Below are positions 1-9,062 of a DNA stretch of 52,361 bases, piece after piece (the first letter of the stretch is position 1; each line of letters starts with the position of its first letter). Origin of the DNA: CBDHHC01 sp050633205. GTDB taxonomy: Bacteria; Pseudomonadota; Alphaproteobacteria; Rhizobiales; CBDHHC01. The stretch spans positions 1-52,361 of the forward strand of contig JBOEGA010000013.1 in NCBI GenBank assembly GCA_050633205.1. Direction: 5' to 3'. The notes under the pieces are model-generated. The model was not told where the DNA came from, searched no databases, and saw only the letters and a program-made list of their open reading frames with translations. Both the position numbers and the translations under genes were made by a program.

Positions 1-16
1 AAAATACACAGCCTTA

Positions 17-1382
17 TCAGGCAGCTTCAGTAGAAGGCTGCTTCTCTCCATCAGCAGAGGTCTGGGCAATAGGGTTAGCCTCTGACAATCCCGGAAAGAT
101 CTTCATCAGTTTCCCCACCACCTGACGGTAACGGTAGTGATCCACCTCATATTTATGGCGGTCACTCTCTACATATTTGTTGCCGTGACCAATATCATAA
201 AACTCTTTGGCTTTTACCTTGCGGAAATTATCAGCACATTTCTCGCCTTTATCGCAGGACTGGATAAAGCGGGTCATCAAACGTGACTGATAATCAGCCA
301 GTTGCCAGAAGCCACCATCAGCAGGTTGAAATAAACCCACAAAAAACAGGCTGTCATCATTCCGGTGAAACAGATTGATAAACAGGTTTTTCAGATCCAG
401 CAGGTCATCAGAGATCTGCGGATCAAAAAACGGAAGTGATACCTTATACCCGGTGGCATAAACAATCATATCAACATCCTGAGTGCGCCCGTCCTCAAAC
501 GTAACAGTACGACCTTCCACATTCTTGACATCAGGCCTGATATTAATGCGCCCGTGACGTAACAGATCCAGATAGCGGCTGGAGCAGGTGGGATGATGCT
601 CGAAAAACTCACCGTCAGGCTTCGGCAACCCATATTTCTCATATGGACCAATAATGGTTTTCATAACCATAGCCGCCACGGAACGGACCATCCATTTAGG
701 CAGCTTCAGGCGTTTCAGCTTCTCAAACACAACATCTGTCGGACGGCCAAAAATCACTTTAGGAATAATATGATACCCGCGGCGCAGACTATGGAAACTC
801 TCACCACCATAAAGTGCAGCATCACACGACAGATCCAGCCCGCTGTTCCCGGCACCAACAACAAGCACCTTCTTGTCACGGAACTGTTCTGGACCTTTAT
901 AGTCATTTGAATGAAGAACTTCACCGTCAAAAGAGCCTGGAACATCAGGCTTCGTCGGCTGAGTATGATGACCATTGGCAATAACCAGACCACGATACAG
1001 TCTTGGCTCCTGCTCATCCCCGATCCACACCTGCCATATATCACCATTTTTGGTAACTTTACGGANNGATATCATCATACAGATTAAACCGTTCTGTATA
1101 GGATTTCAGATAGTTAAAAGCCTGGTCACGTCCAAGAAAGTCCGGATATTCTTTCGGAATTCCGTGATCAAGAAATTTCATAAACTTCTTGGAAATATTC
1201 AGATGAACAGTATCATAGGCACAGGCCGGATTGCCCGGGTTCCAGATACCACCAATATCATTGGTAGATTCGAAGCAATCAAAAGGAATACCTGCAAGCT
1301 TTAAATTCTTGGCTGCAGCAAGCCCTGATGGTCCTGCTCCAATAACACAAAACCTGTCACTTTTTCTGTTCTCTGAAGTCAC
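17..1382 (-). CDS. Flavin-containing monooxygenase, interrupted by an assembly gap
   Basis: NAD(P)H- and FAD-dependent monooxygenase of the FMO/Baeyer-Villiger group, which oxygenates soft nucleophiles or ketones; the substrate cannot be read from sequence. The N-terminal piece (1059-1382) has the FAD Rossmann motif VIGAGPSGLAAA near residue 14. The C-terminal piece (17-1078) has the FMO-type stretch FDGEVLHSNDYKG, the NADPH Rossmann motif VVGAGNSG and a late ATGY motif (YATGYKVSLPFF). The two pieces lie in different frames only because of NN at 1066-1067. The first ends ...FNLYDDI and the second resumes RKVTKNGDIW; family members have about six residues there. The bases TC after the gap fit the end of a valine codon, so roughly 16 bases are probably missing. 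The gene is likely intact in the organism. It stands alone on the minus strand, 176 bp from the next gene. Confidence 0.9.
1066..1067. other. Assembly gap (NN) inside the monooxygenase gene
   Basis: Two N bases cause an apparent frameshift in an otherwise intact FMO gene. Frame bookkeeping requires a missing length of 3n+1; family spacing suggests about 16 bases. It is a sequencing or assembly placeholder, not a mutation. Confidence 0.9.
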
Positions 1383-1558
1383 GCTAGCCTCAACCTGCCA
1401 TTAAACTGCATTAAAAGCAGTCTGTTACTACCTCAATTGCGGCGAAAATAGCAGACTCTGAAGAAGCTGTGAAGTCACACCATAGGCATGATGCAGACTT
1501 ATTTACTGGAAAACGTTTAATTACCACAGGTTAATGCCATGCACCCCGGTCAGGGCGG

Positions 1559-2413
1559 TCAGACTTCAACCTTTTTATAAATCTCATCAACCCCAAGTAC
1601 AACCAGTAGCTCATAGCCTTTTGAAATCATAAGTTCAGCAATATCCGTGGTTTGGCGGTTATTCTCGATAGTCCAGGCCCTGATATTAAATTCATCAAAC
1701 GGGAAGTTTGACAGAATTGAATATTCAGCTCCTTCAACGTCAAGTGAGCAATAGTCAATATCTTTAAGATTGTGATCGCGCAATAAGTCCTGAAGTGGCA
1801 GTGTTGGAACTTTAATAATCTTCTCCTTGTGAAGCTGGTGCCCCCGCAGGAGTTCAATTTCAGTCCCTTTAAACTCATCAATGAGACCGCTCATCTGGGT
1901 ATAACCATCTGTAATACAGAGAAAATCAAAGTCCCCTTTTTTGGGACCGACAGCAGCCTGAATACATTCACAATTTCTGAACAGTTTTGCATGTTTCATA
2001 GGAGCTTCTGCAGGCTCGACCAGTATTCCGGACCACCTTCGCGTAGCTTCAAAGAAAAGGCAGTTACTGGATGTAACCCCGTCAAACCCGCCAACCTCGA
2101 CAAAAACGCCATTGCGCTTGCCATTAAAAACAAAAGTATCAAGAAAATGATCCTGTCCGGCCTGAGAATAGAAAAGAGAAGTCAGGCTTTTTAGTTGCCT
2201 GACCTGCCAGAGCATACCTTCAATCTTCCCACGATTATGTGCCTGATCGAAATTCATATCATCAGGGCATAATTCCAGAGTTTCAAAATAAAATTTTTCG
2301 AGTTCATGAAGAGTTCCCAGCGCCTGACCGCGCATAGCATCAGCCTTGTGAAAATCCATCACATCGGAATTATCTTCAGAGTCATCCTGGGAAGTTTGCA
2401 ATATTGACTTCAT
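1559..2413 (-). CDS. FkbM family methyltransferase
   Basis: SAM-dependent methyltransferase of the FkbM (Methyltransf_21) family, which usually O-methylates sugars or polyketide-like acceptors. The core starts near residue 95 with FVEVGGFDGVTSSNCLFFE (SAM-binding motif I; the family norm is VDVGAN.G), then GILVEPAEA, and ends with the family motif DIDYCSLDVEGAEYSIL near residues 218-234. About 85 residues precede the fold, including an acidic start. A strong ribosome site (AGGAGG) lies 6 bases before the ATG at 2413. The next gene upstream on this strand is the Wzz-like protein, and a glycosyltransferase lies beyond it, so a role in modifying exopolysaccharide or O-antigen is a reasonable inference. 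Confidence 0.85.
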   Translation of the reverse strand: MKSILQTSQDDSEDNSDVMDFHKADAMRGQALGTLHELEKFYFETLELCPDDMNFDQAHNRGKIEGMLWQVRQLKSLTSLFYSQAGQDHFLDTFVFNGKRNGVFVEVGGFDGVTSSNCLFFEATRRWSGILVEPAEAPMKHAKLFRNCECIQAAVGPKKGDFDFLCITDGYTQMSGLIDEFKGTEIELLRGHQLHKEKIIKVPTLPLQDLLRDHNLKDIDYCSLDVEGAEYSILSNFPFDEFNIRAWTIENNRQTTDIAELMISKGYELLVVLGVDEIYKKVEV

Positions 2414-2479
2414 ATCCGCCTCCTGCGAATGAGAGCTAGTTGGTTTTACTCAGAGAACGCAGACAGAACATATTTAAAG

Positions 2480-3886
2480 TCAGGAGAAGTTTACTACTTT
2501 CTGCTCTGATTTGGCAATACCGGCTACTCGCGAAACATTTTGGCGATAAAAGAGCATATCAAAGTCTTTTCTCTTGCCGACAAAGCCTCTGGATACAGTC
2601 TCCTGCGTGTTCACACCATCTTTCTGAACAAACACACCAGCAGCAAACAGCTCTCCAAGTATACCATCAAGATCACAGGCATTGCGATATGAGCAACAAA
2701 CTATTACAACTTCGTAAACCTCGCACCAGGCTGAAAAAACACTCCTCATATTATTAAGGCACTGCTCTTCCATTTTAATAGAACTTTCCACTCCTCGGCC
2801 CACCAGCTGCAGCTTTCCTTCTGTATCAGTATGCACAACATGCTCCAGAGTTTCCGGCTTTCTTATAACTTCTGCCAAACCAGATGACTTGGACAGATTC
2901 AATAGCTCAGACAAATCTCCATCGCCAGCATCTATAAGAAGTGTAGATTTACCTTCCGCAGAAAACTGTCGGGCAAGAGCCAGCGCATCTTTGCCAACAG
3001 CAATCCCATCGGCTTCAGCACTGACCAGAATAGGAAATGTTTTATCACTCGGATGCAGAATTTTAAGCTGATCCGCAATATGATTGATGGAAAACTCTGG
3101 CAACCATGAGTAAATGCCCCCAAAAGCCGGACCAGCCTTTGCACCACGAAACAGGGTTGGACGCTCTTCCATATTGTCCACCCCGACTACCTTATGTATT
3201 TTCATATCAACAATATGGTGTTTCTCGTCCAGGGCAGCTTCTTTCGCTCTTTCCCTCTGGGAAACAATCTCTCTGCCGATGATGTAACCGAAGAAAAGCA
3301 GCCCCGCAGCAGCCATAACAAAAAGCGCTATCGGACCACGTTTGGGAGAATCCGGAGAAAGTGGTGTCACAGCCCGCAATGCAAGCTGTGCATTAACTCC
3401 TGTTGCTCTTTCTGCAGAAGTTACAAGAAATGCACTGGCAATAGCATTTGTTGCCTCTGCTGCCAGATTGGGATCATTCGAATTAAACCTGATCGAGAGA
3501 ACAGCGCTGTTACTTTTCCACGAAATCTGAAGACGGCTTTTCAACTCCTCGAGCAAACTGTCTCCAGATTGCAGGGTAGATGAAAATTCAGGATGTGTAT
3601 GAAGATTCAAAGTTCGAATAATATTGGTGAGAAAATTATCAGCATAAATAGCGCCTGTCTGAGCTCGCAAAGTTTTTGCATCAGGTATTTGACCTGCTTT
3701 ACCGTCCTGCGAAATATATATGCGGGCAATCGCACTGTATTTTGGAGTAAACAATGACATAGACAGGTAAGTAAAAAGCCCGGCAGCGACCATAACACCT
3801 GTGATTATTGGAAGTTTCCTTTGTACTGCACGCCATACAAGCGCAACATTGACCCTGTCGATTACCCAACTCACTCCGATATTCAT
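2480..3886 (-). CDS. Wzz-type polysaccharide co-polymerase fused to a degenerate tyrosine-kinase-like domain
   Basis: Inner-membrane chain-length determinant of the PCP-2/Wzc type, which sets exopolysaccharide chain length with Wzy. A Wzz N-terminal domain has TM1 at about residues 25-44. It is followed by a periplasmic domain, a proline-rich stretch (TPLSPDSPKRGP) and TM2 near 190-212. The cytoplasmic part resembles a bacterial tyrosine kinase, with a Walker A'-like LLIDAGDGD. The expected P-loop is replaced by SAEADGIAVGKDALAL, and there is no C-terminal tyrosine cluster, so kinase activity is doubtful. I chose the ATG at 3886 because GGTGA lies about 8 bases upstream; TTG 3898 and GTG 3895 are alternatives. 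It is divergent from the glycosyltransferase across an AT-rich 198-bp region that probably holds both promoters. Confidence 0.85.
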   Translation of the reverse strand: MNIGVSWVIDRVNVALVWRAVQRKLPIITGVMVAAGLFTYLSMSLFTPKYSAIARIYISQDGKAGQIPDAKTLRAQTGAIYADNFLTNIIRTLNLHTHPEFSSTLQSGDSLLEELKSRLQISWKSNSAVLSIRFNSNDPNLAAEATNAIASAFLVTSAERATGVNAQLALRAVTPLSPDSPKRGPIALFVMAAAGLLFFGYIIGREIVSQRERAKEAALDEKHHIVDMKIHKVVGVDNMEERPTLFRGAKAGPAFGGIYSWLPEFSINHIADQLKILHPSDKTFPILVSAEADGIAVGKDALALARQFSAEGKSTLLIDAGDGDLSELLNLSKSSGLAEVIRKPETLEHVVHTDTEGKLQLVGRGVESSIKMEEQCLNNMRSVFSAWCEVYEVVIVCCSYRNACDLDGILGELFAAGVFVQKDGVNTQETVSRGFVGKRKDFDMLFYRQNVSRVAGIAKSEQKVVNFS

Positions 3887-4084
3887 AACTTTCACCAAAA
3901 AAATTTAGTAAACACTACATATTACTAACTTTTTTACATTGATTTAGGTAACCAAATAATTAAAGCGCATCAAAATAATACAAAATTTGCATTTTTTTTA
4001 ATTGTTAAGACATGAAACAGGGCTATAGCGATAGTTACGAAAAAATAGTATTTTTAAAATAAAGACATTTCCGTGGGGATTAAA

Positions 4085-5215
4085 GTGCATTCTGGATCCA
4101 GGCTTCGTATTTTACATTGCCTTCGCTTGCCAAAAGGCGGGGTCTTTCGTCATGTTCGCGACCTTGTCTACGAGCAGACCAGACTGGGCTATGATGTTGG
4201 CGTAGTCTGTGACTCATCAGTAATCAGCCCCTATATCGAGGATTCTCTTCAGAAAATGGAAGAAGCCTGCTCTCTGGGCATTCACAGAATTCCGATGATA
4301 CGCCTGCCAAGCTTCAAAGATTTCAGTATTATCCGCAAAACCCGCCAGATCGCAGAAAAAGTAGACGCCAATATCATCCATGGTCACGGCCCTAAGGGCG
4401 GCGCCTATGCCCGGTTTGCTGCCGGTAAACTGAAACGCCTCGGCAAGCGCGTCCCGGTTTTCTACACACCGCACGGAGGCAGTATCCATTTCAGCAATCT
4501 GAGCTTCAATGGTTTTTTCTACCTCTCTGCCGAGCGCCGTCTGGCCTCGATGACTCAGGGCATAATCTTTGAAAGCGCCTATTCAGAACGCATGTTCCGC
4601 AGCAAAATCATGGAACCTCCCTGCCAGACCCGTGTCATACCCAATGGCCTGCATGACCACGAGTTCAACGAACGTGAACATGATATTCAGGCGGCAGATT
4701 TCCTGTTTGTCGGAGAAATGATCAAACTGAAAGGCGCAGACCTGTTTCTGGATGCACTCAGCAAGGTAACAGTACAGACACCGGTTCGCGCAGTCATGGT
4801 TGGAGATGGCCCCGAACGCCCGGCCCTTGAAAAGCAGGCCGCAAAACTTGGCATATCAGGACAGGTGGAATTTACTGGCATCCTCCCATCCCAGGAAGCC
4901 TTCAAAAAAGCACGCTGCCTTGTTCTGCCATCCCGAAGTGAATCCCTGCCCTATATCCTGATGGAAGCAGCAGCAGCAGAAATGCCCTTCATAGCTACAG
5001 ATGTGGGCGGCATACCTGAACTGGTTGAAGGAACTAGCAAGGAACTTGTTCCCGCAAATAATGTGAAAGCCCTTCTCGCCCAGATGGAAGACTATCTCGT
5101 AGACCCCATCCCCAGTGAAGTGATGGCAGAACTTTTCGCAGAAAAAATATCGACCAGATATTCTGTCGAGCGCATGACAGACGAAATTATGGAAATGTAT
5201 TACACGCATTCATAA
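4085..5215 (+). CDS. GT4-type glycosyltransferase
   Basis: Retaining GT-B glycosyltransferase (Glycos_transf_1 fold) that moves a sugar from a nucleotide donor to a growing polysaccharide or lipid-linked oligosaccharide. The N-terminal acceptor half opens with ILHCLRLPKGGVFRHVRDL. The C-terminal donor half has FLFVGEMIKLKGADLF, AVMVGDGPERP and the GT4 signature SRSESLPYILMEAAAAEMPFIATD, with the EX7E-type pair spanning ESLPYILME, then GGIPELV. The GTG at 4085 is preceded by TGGGGA at a good spacing; the GTG at 4073, adding four residues, lacks a visible ribosome site. It is the plus-strand partner of the Wzz/FkbM pair, suggesting one polysaccharide locus. Donor and acceptor are unknown. Confidence 0.88.
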   Translation: MHSGSRLRILHCLRLPKGGVFRHVRDLVYEQTRLGYDVGVVCDSSVISPYIEDSLQKMEEACSLGIHRIPMIRLPSFKDFSIIRKTRQIAEKVDANIIHGHGPKGGAYARFAAGKLKRLGKRVPVFYTPHGGSIHFSNLSFNGFFYLSAERRLASMTQGIIFESAYSERMFRSKIMEPPCQTRVIPNGLHDHEFNEREHDIQAADFLFVGEMIKLKGADLFLDALSKVTVQTPVRAVMVGDGPERPALEKQAAKLGISGQVEFTGILPSQEAFKKARCLVLPSRSESLPYILMEAAAAEMPFIATDVGGIPELVEGTSKELVPANNVKALLAQMEDYLVDPIPSEVMAELFAEKISTRYSVERMTDEIMEMYYTHS

Positions 5216-5246
5216 AAAATATAAAATTTACCCCTGTGAGGTTCCA

Positions 5247-5597
5247 ATGAGATTTATCATCACCCTGCTACTGACCATCTTCACCACAAGCGCAGTGGCA
5301 GAAACTCTAACAACAGATAACTACGTCATTGTCATAAAAAGAAACTGTCCTGAAGGTTATGTAACCTGCGATAACGTTTCATATTCCGGCCTTTCTAAAA
5401 AAAGCGGCCAGACCATCCGGCTTAAGGGCAGCACCATCCACACAACCTGCGCTGATGGTACCACCCCATGCAGGTTTATCGGATATGAATTTAAAAATAA
5501 CGGTTATACCTACACAGTCTTTGCTGATGGCCGCCTTCAGGTTCAGGACCAGACCGACAGGGTACTGGTCGGGGAACAGGGCAACTGGTCAGACTAA
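5247..5597 (+). CDS. Small secreted protein of unknown function
   Basis: A 116-residue protein with a clear Sec signal peptide (MRFIITLLLTIFTTSAVA, cleavage before ETL). The mature part has four cysteines (NCPEGYVTC and CADGTTPC), which could form two disulfides, and a compact beta-rich pattern. TGTGAGG lies just upstream of the ATG. It starts 31 bp after the glycosyltransferase stop, so it may be co-transcribed. I recall similar short, uncharacterised periplasmic proteins in gammaproteobacteria but cannot name a function. The stop is followed by a short GGACC/GGTCC hairpin before the convergent TAXI gene. Confidence 0.75.
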   Translation: MRFIITLLLTIFTTSAVAETLTTDNYVIVIKRNCPEGYVTCDNVSYSGLSKKSGQTIRLKGSTIHTTCADGTTPCRFIGYEFKNNGYTYTVFADGRLQVQDQTDRVLVGEQGNWSD

Positions 5598-5619
5598 CCC
5601 CGGACCTGGGGTCCTGCCC

Positions 5620-6837
5620 CTAGTTCTCCCTGGATCCGATAAACTGCTGAAACCTCGCATACAGTTTAAGCTTCTCTTCCTCGGAAAGCTTCCTGATATC
5701 AACATCCGGGCTTTTGCTCAGAAACTCCTGAAATCTCTTGTAACTTAACCGAACAGCATCTTTTCTGGGACCGCTGGCAAGTATTTTTTTGGCAATATCA
5801 GATCGCTTCCACTCGGGAATTTTTGCAGCCAGACTGATTTCTTTCCACTTGGGATGCCGCCCCGTTTCCGAAAACCTGTTAATATTGGCAAAAAGGCTTT
5901 TAATAAACTTCTCCACTTTTGCCTTCCGCTCGACATTCCTCGAAAGAGACCAGTTATAAGCCGCCAGTACAACCCCGTTAGCAACAGCAGGAACAGGCTG
6001 ACCTTCTTCAATAAGGTTTGGATATTGCTCATGCTTTAGCTGGGATGGAAGGTAAAAAGTCTCAAGAACATTTTTCAATGGGGTCGTAAAATAATCATCA
6101 TAGAAGAATGTTGTCGGAATAAAATGCAGACCTTCATCTTTACTGATGCGCTGAAGGCTTTCTATCGGGGCACCTCCCATAATTGCAACAGCATCAAGTT
6201 CGCCATTACGCAGTTTTTCCAGAGCAACCGCATTGGTGAATGTGGTGTATTTTGCCCTGATCTGAAGAAGCTCCAGAATATTGCGGCTCGTAATATAGGT
6301 ACCACTGCCAGGCTTTGAAATATTGACCCGTTTCCCTTTCAGTTGTCTGATATTGGTAATGCTCCTCTTTCCTATAATATGCCATTCAGCATTATAAAGC
6401 TTGGTTATATAATGGACCTGCGAAAACACATCATTATACAATATCCAGTTTTGCCCCCGAAGATGAGCAAGCGTATCAGTTTGTGTTATCGCCAGGTCCA
6501 CTCCGCGAAGGAACATTACATCAAGAGCATTCTGCGCTCCTCCGATACCCATGATAGGCAGAACCCTGAGTTTCTGCTTACCCGTAATACCGGTTTGATT
6601 AAGAATATCAGCAAGATCCTGAGCAATCCGTATCTGGGTATCAGACTCACTGCTGAGAACTATTCTCACAGTGTTACTGTTCGTATTATCCCTCTGCGCA
6701 TTCAGACGGGAACTTTTATCACTACCCTGTGCGAAGGCTTCAGAAACCAGCAGATTATGCGAATTATACTCAGCACTATACAATATTGCAAAAGCAAATA
6801 AAAATTGTAAAAGAAAACGTAAGCGGCACTGAAACAC
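5620..6837 (-). CDS. TAXI family TRAP transporter solute-binding protein (orphan)
   Basis: Periplasmic binding protein of the TAXI (NMT1-like) family, which delivers small anions or dicarboxylates to TRAP transporters. A hydrophobic signal segment is followed by a likely cleavage after SEAFA. The mature protein shows TAXI features: IAQDLADIL, a GGAQNALDVMFLRGVDLAITQTD block and the substrate-loop stretch GKRVNISKPGSGTYITSRNIL. No dctQ/dctM-like membrane gene is nearby, so the partner must be elsewhere or the protein acts as a sensor input. An AGGAG lies 8 bases before the GTG at 6837 but only 2 bases before the TTG at 6843, so I chose the GTG. The gene is convergent with the small secreted protein, 22 bp apart. 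Confidence 0.85.
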   Translation of the reverse strand: MFQCRLRFLLQFLFAFAILYSAEYNSHNLLVSEAFAQGSDKSSRLNAQRDNTNSNTVRIVLSSESDTQIRIAQDLADILNQTGITGKQKLRVLPIMGIGGAQNALDVMFLRGVDLAITQTDTLAHLRGQNWILYNDVFSQVHYITKLYNAEWHIIGKRSITNIRQLKGKRVNISKPGSGTYITSRNILELLQIRAKYTTFTNAVALEKLRNGELDAVAIMGGAPIESLQRISKDEGLHFIPTTFFYDDYFTTPLKNVLETFYLPSQLKHEQYPNLIEEGQPVPAVANGVVLAAYNWSLSRNVERKAKVEKFIKSLFANINRFSETGRHPKWKEISLAAKIPEWKRSDIAKKILASGPRKDAVRLSYKRFQEFLSKSPDVDIRKLSEEEKLKLYARFQQFIGSREN

Positions 6838-7121
6838 AATCAATACTCCTCTGGGTTTGTTTCAAAGAGCTGAAGATGCATGAAACACGAAACGGCCTCA
6901 TATCAATACTCAGCTGATGAGCCTAAATATCTGTATGCCTTTTTAATCGCTTGTCACATACCTAAAGAAAACTTTAAATACAAAAAAGGTAGGGATTGCT
7001 TTTACCAGTCAGTTATTTTAATGTAATTGAAAGTATATTTGTTTCGTTATGCAATGATTTCCTTTTTGATATGTAATAAAGAGAAACATAATACTGGCGT
7101 GATCACAGGAGATTTGTACCA

Positions 7122-7598
7122 ATGAAGTATTTCTTATTATGCAATCTTTTCATTAGTTCGATTATTATTATGACCTCTTCTTCCCTTGCTGCTGGCAAGT
7201 TCGGATCAAAAGAAGAAGCAGTAGCAATGGTGAACCAGGTTGTGCAGATGTATAATACAGCCGGCGCCGAAAAAACCTTCGAAGCCATAAAGGCAAAAAA
7301 GTTTCTGGATCGCGATTTATATCCATTTGTAATTAATATGCGAGCCGTTATGGTTGTTCACACCAGAGCGCAGGCTATGAACGGCAAGGATACCTGGCTT
7401 CTGCCAGATGCTGACGGCAAATATATCGGTCAGGAAATGATCAAAATTCTGAAGACCAGAAACACCGGATGGTTCAACTACAAATGGCCCAACCCCATCA
7501 CCCGTAAGGTTGACAGAAAAGTTTCATATATCAGAAAACTGGGTAATGAATATATCGTCGGCGTAGGCGTCTACCTTGGTTCAGAAGACGTAAGATAA
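7122..7598 (+). CDS. Secreted single-Cache domain protein
   Basis: A 158-residue exported protein: signal peptide (MKYFLLCNLFISSIIIMTSSSLAA) followed by one sCache_2-type domain. Family landmarks include SKEEAVAMVNQVVQMY, FVINMRAVMVVHTRAQAMNGKDTW, DGKYIGQEMIKIL and the closing WPNPITRKVDRKVSYIRKL and YIVGVGVYL. Cache domains bind small ligands outside the cell, normally as part of chemoreceptors or histidine kinases. This one has no signalling partner attached, so it is likely a soluble periplasmic sensor or binding protein. A ribosome site (CAGGAGA) precedes the ATG. It is a single gene with an AT-rich 284-bp leader (6838-7121) shared divergently with the TAXI gene. Confidence 0.85.
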   Translation: MKYFLLCNLFISSIIIMTSSSLAAGKFGSKEEAVAMVNQVVQMYNTAGAEKTFEAIKAKKFLDRDLYPFVINMRAVMVVHTRAQAMNGKDTWLLPDADGKYIGQEMIKILKTRNTGWFNYKWPNPITRKVDRKVSYIRKLGNEYIVGVGVYLGSEDVR

Positions 7599-7697
7599 AC
7601 GCAGATAGCCCTGTGAGTTGTCGATGAACTCCCTGCCAGTTCACTCGACAACAACATGTGGGCTATCAGTATTTATCCCGGAAAAGACATCAGCAAA

Positions 7698-8345
7698 CTA
7701 CTCGCTGAACCCCGCATTTTCCAGAACTGTACAAAAATGATGCTGATGAAAACCTGCAACATGTTTTTCGCAGACCGCAGCCACAACATGAGAAGTCTGG
7801 GCCGCCACCTGATTTCTCTCATAAATTTTAAGCAATGCATTCACCATAGCCGTTTTGAAATTCAGACGTGGCAGTGATTCCAGAATTTCTGACAACAGTT
7901 TTTCCTGTATAATTTCAACAGGAGCATAACCAACATCAATAGCCGTTCCAAGTTGGCATAACCCGGCTTCCGGACCTTTGGCAGCCGGTATAGCCATGCT
8001 TGTATGCAACGCAATCGCATCCCAGACAATATCAATCTTCCTGTCAGACATGCCCTTTTCCGAAAGAAAAGCCCTGGCCATATCCGCGCCTTCAACTTCA
8101 AACCTGGTCTCAACCGGCGCCAGATCAGTCAACCCCAGATCATGCAATACTGCTGCAATATACAATAATTCCCTGTCGTAGACGGCACCTTGTTCCTGCC
8201 CGGCAATTTCAGCAAAAGCCCATGATCTCATCACATGGTTAAACAGAAAATCCTCCGAAGCATGACGGGCATAATCCGTGACTGCATTACATAATTCACT
8301 ATCCGGAACTTTAACTCCCGCAAACTCTTTACCCTGAACCATCAC
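7698..8345 (-). CDS. HD-domain hydrolase, cyanamide hydratase-like
   Basis: Metal-dependent HD-superfamily protein of 215 residues. The metal-binding pattern is visible: H37 in FNHVMRSW, H68-D69 in AAVLHDLGL, and a histidine in ALHTSMAI. The spacing and the motif HVMRSWAFAE resemble the cyanamide hydratase/Ddi2-like branch rather than nucleotide phosphohydrolases with long domains. The reaction is not provable by eye. It is divergent from the TetR regulator at 8431, and the 85-bp gap between them carries a perfect 13-bp inverted repeat, so TetR control is likely. Start is GTG 8345 or ATG 8342; AGAGG lies 7 bases before the GTG. The short gap to the Cache gene holds nothing notable. Confidence 0.82.
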   Translation of the reverse strand: MMVQGKEFAGVKVPDSELCNAVTDYARHASEDFLFNHVMRSWAFAEIAGQEQGAVYDRELLYIAAVLHDLGLTDLAPVETRFEVEGADMARAFLSEKGMSDRKIDIVWDAIALHTSMAIPAAKGPEAGLCQLGTAIDVGYAPVEIIQEKLLSEILESLPRLNFKTAMVNALLKIYERNQVAAQTSHVVAAVCEKHVAGFHQHHFCTVLENAGFSE

Positions 8346-8380
8346 CTTGATACCTCTTATCTGTTGCTTTTTTTACTGTA

Positions 8381-8418
8381 TCGCATAAAAATAGATCGGA
8401 AACAATATTTTTATGCGA
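8381..8418. promoter_or_regulatory. Perfect 13-bp inverted repeat, probable TetR operator
   Basis: TCGCATAAAAATA (8381-8393) and its exact reverse complement TATTTTTATGCGA (8406-8418) are separated by 12 bp. It lies between the divergent HD hydrolase and TetR genes, 12 bp before the TetR start, and must overlap at least one promoter. This is the classic place for TetR autoregulation. Arms 25 bp apart could mean two dimers or one spread site. There is no T-tract, so a terminator is unlikely. Confidence 0.7.
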
Positions 8419-8430
8419 ACTGGTATATAA

Positions 8431-9024
8431 ATGAAGAAAACATCCCGCGGCAGGCCCCGTAATTATGATGCAGACACAGCCCTGCAAAACGCACTGAAAT
8501 TATTCTGGCAGAAAGGATATACAGCCACTTCACTGGACAACCTGGCCGAAACAACAGGCATGAAGCGCCCGAGCCTCTATGCAGCCTTTGGCAACAAAAA
8601 ATCCATCTATATGAAGACCCTGAACTATTTCCGGACTGACCTGCAGAAACAGATCACCCACATCATGAAAAGCGGCAACTCCCTGACAAAAGATCTGGAA
8701 GACTTCTTTGATGTCTTCATAAAAATCTATTCGTCAGATCAGCTGGGATGCTACGTACATAATACAACAACTGTAGAAGCTCCGAATGACTCCGATATCA
8801 GGGAAATGCTTCTCTCAACCATTGCCGCCAGTGATACAATGCTCGAAAAACGCCTCGCTCAGGCACAGAAAAACGGCGAATTGAACAAGGATGCGGACAT
8901 AAAAGCCCTTGCCTCTCTGCTTAATGCCACAGTCCATAGCCTCTCAGTACGGGCCAGAGCAGGCATACCGCCCAAAAAACTCCGAAGCTTTGCACGCGGT
9001 GCCGTAAAAATGTTAGTAATATAG
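8431..9024 (+). CDS. TetR/AcrR family transcriptional regulator
   Basis: A 197-residue repressor-type protein. The N-terminal TetR helix-turn-helix is clear: RGRPRNYDADTALQNALKLF, then GYTATSLDNLAETTGMKRPSLYAAFGNKKSIY. The C-terminal ligand domain has one cysteine in LGCYVHNTT, a TetR_C-like pattern. It probably represses itself, the divergent HD hydrolase and the thioesterase 38 bp downstream through the inverted repeat just upstream. The inducer is unknown. Confidence 0.92.
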   Translation: MKKTSRGRPRNYDADTALQNALKLFWQKGYTATSLDNLAETTGMKRPSLYAAFGNKKSIYMKTLNYFRTDLQKQITHIMKSGNSLTKDLEDFFDVFIKIYSSDQLGCYVHNTTTVEAPNDSDIREMLLSTIAASDTMLEKRLAQAQKNGELNKDADIKALASLLNATVHSLSVRARAGIPPKKLRSFARGAVKMLVI

Positions 9025-9062
9025 CGGGCGTGCTTTTTAATTCACCTTATAAAGAGGCATAA

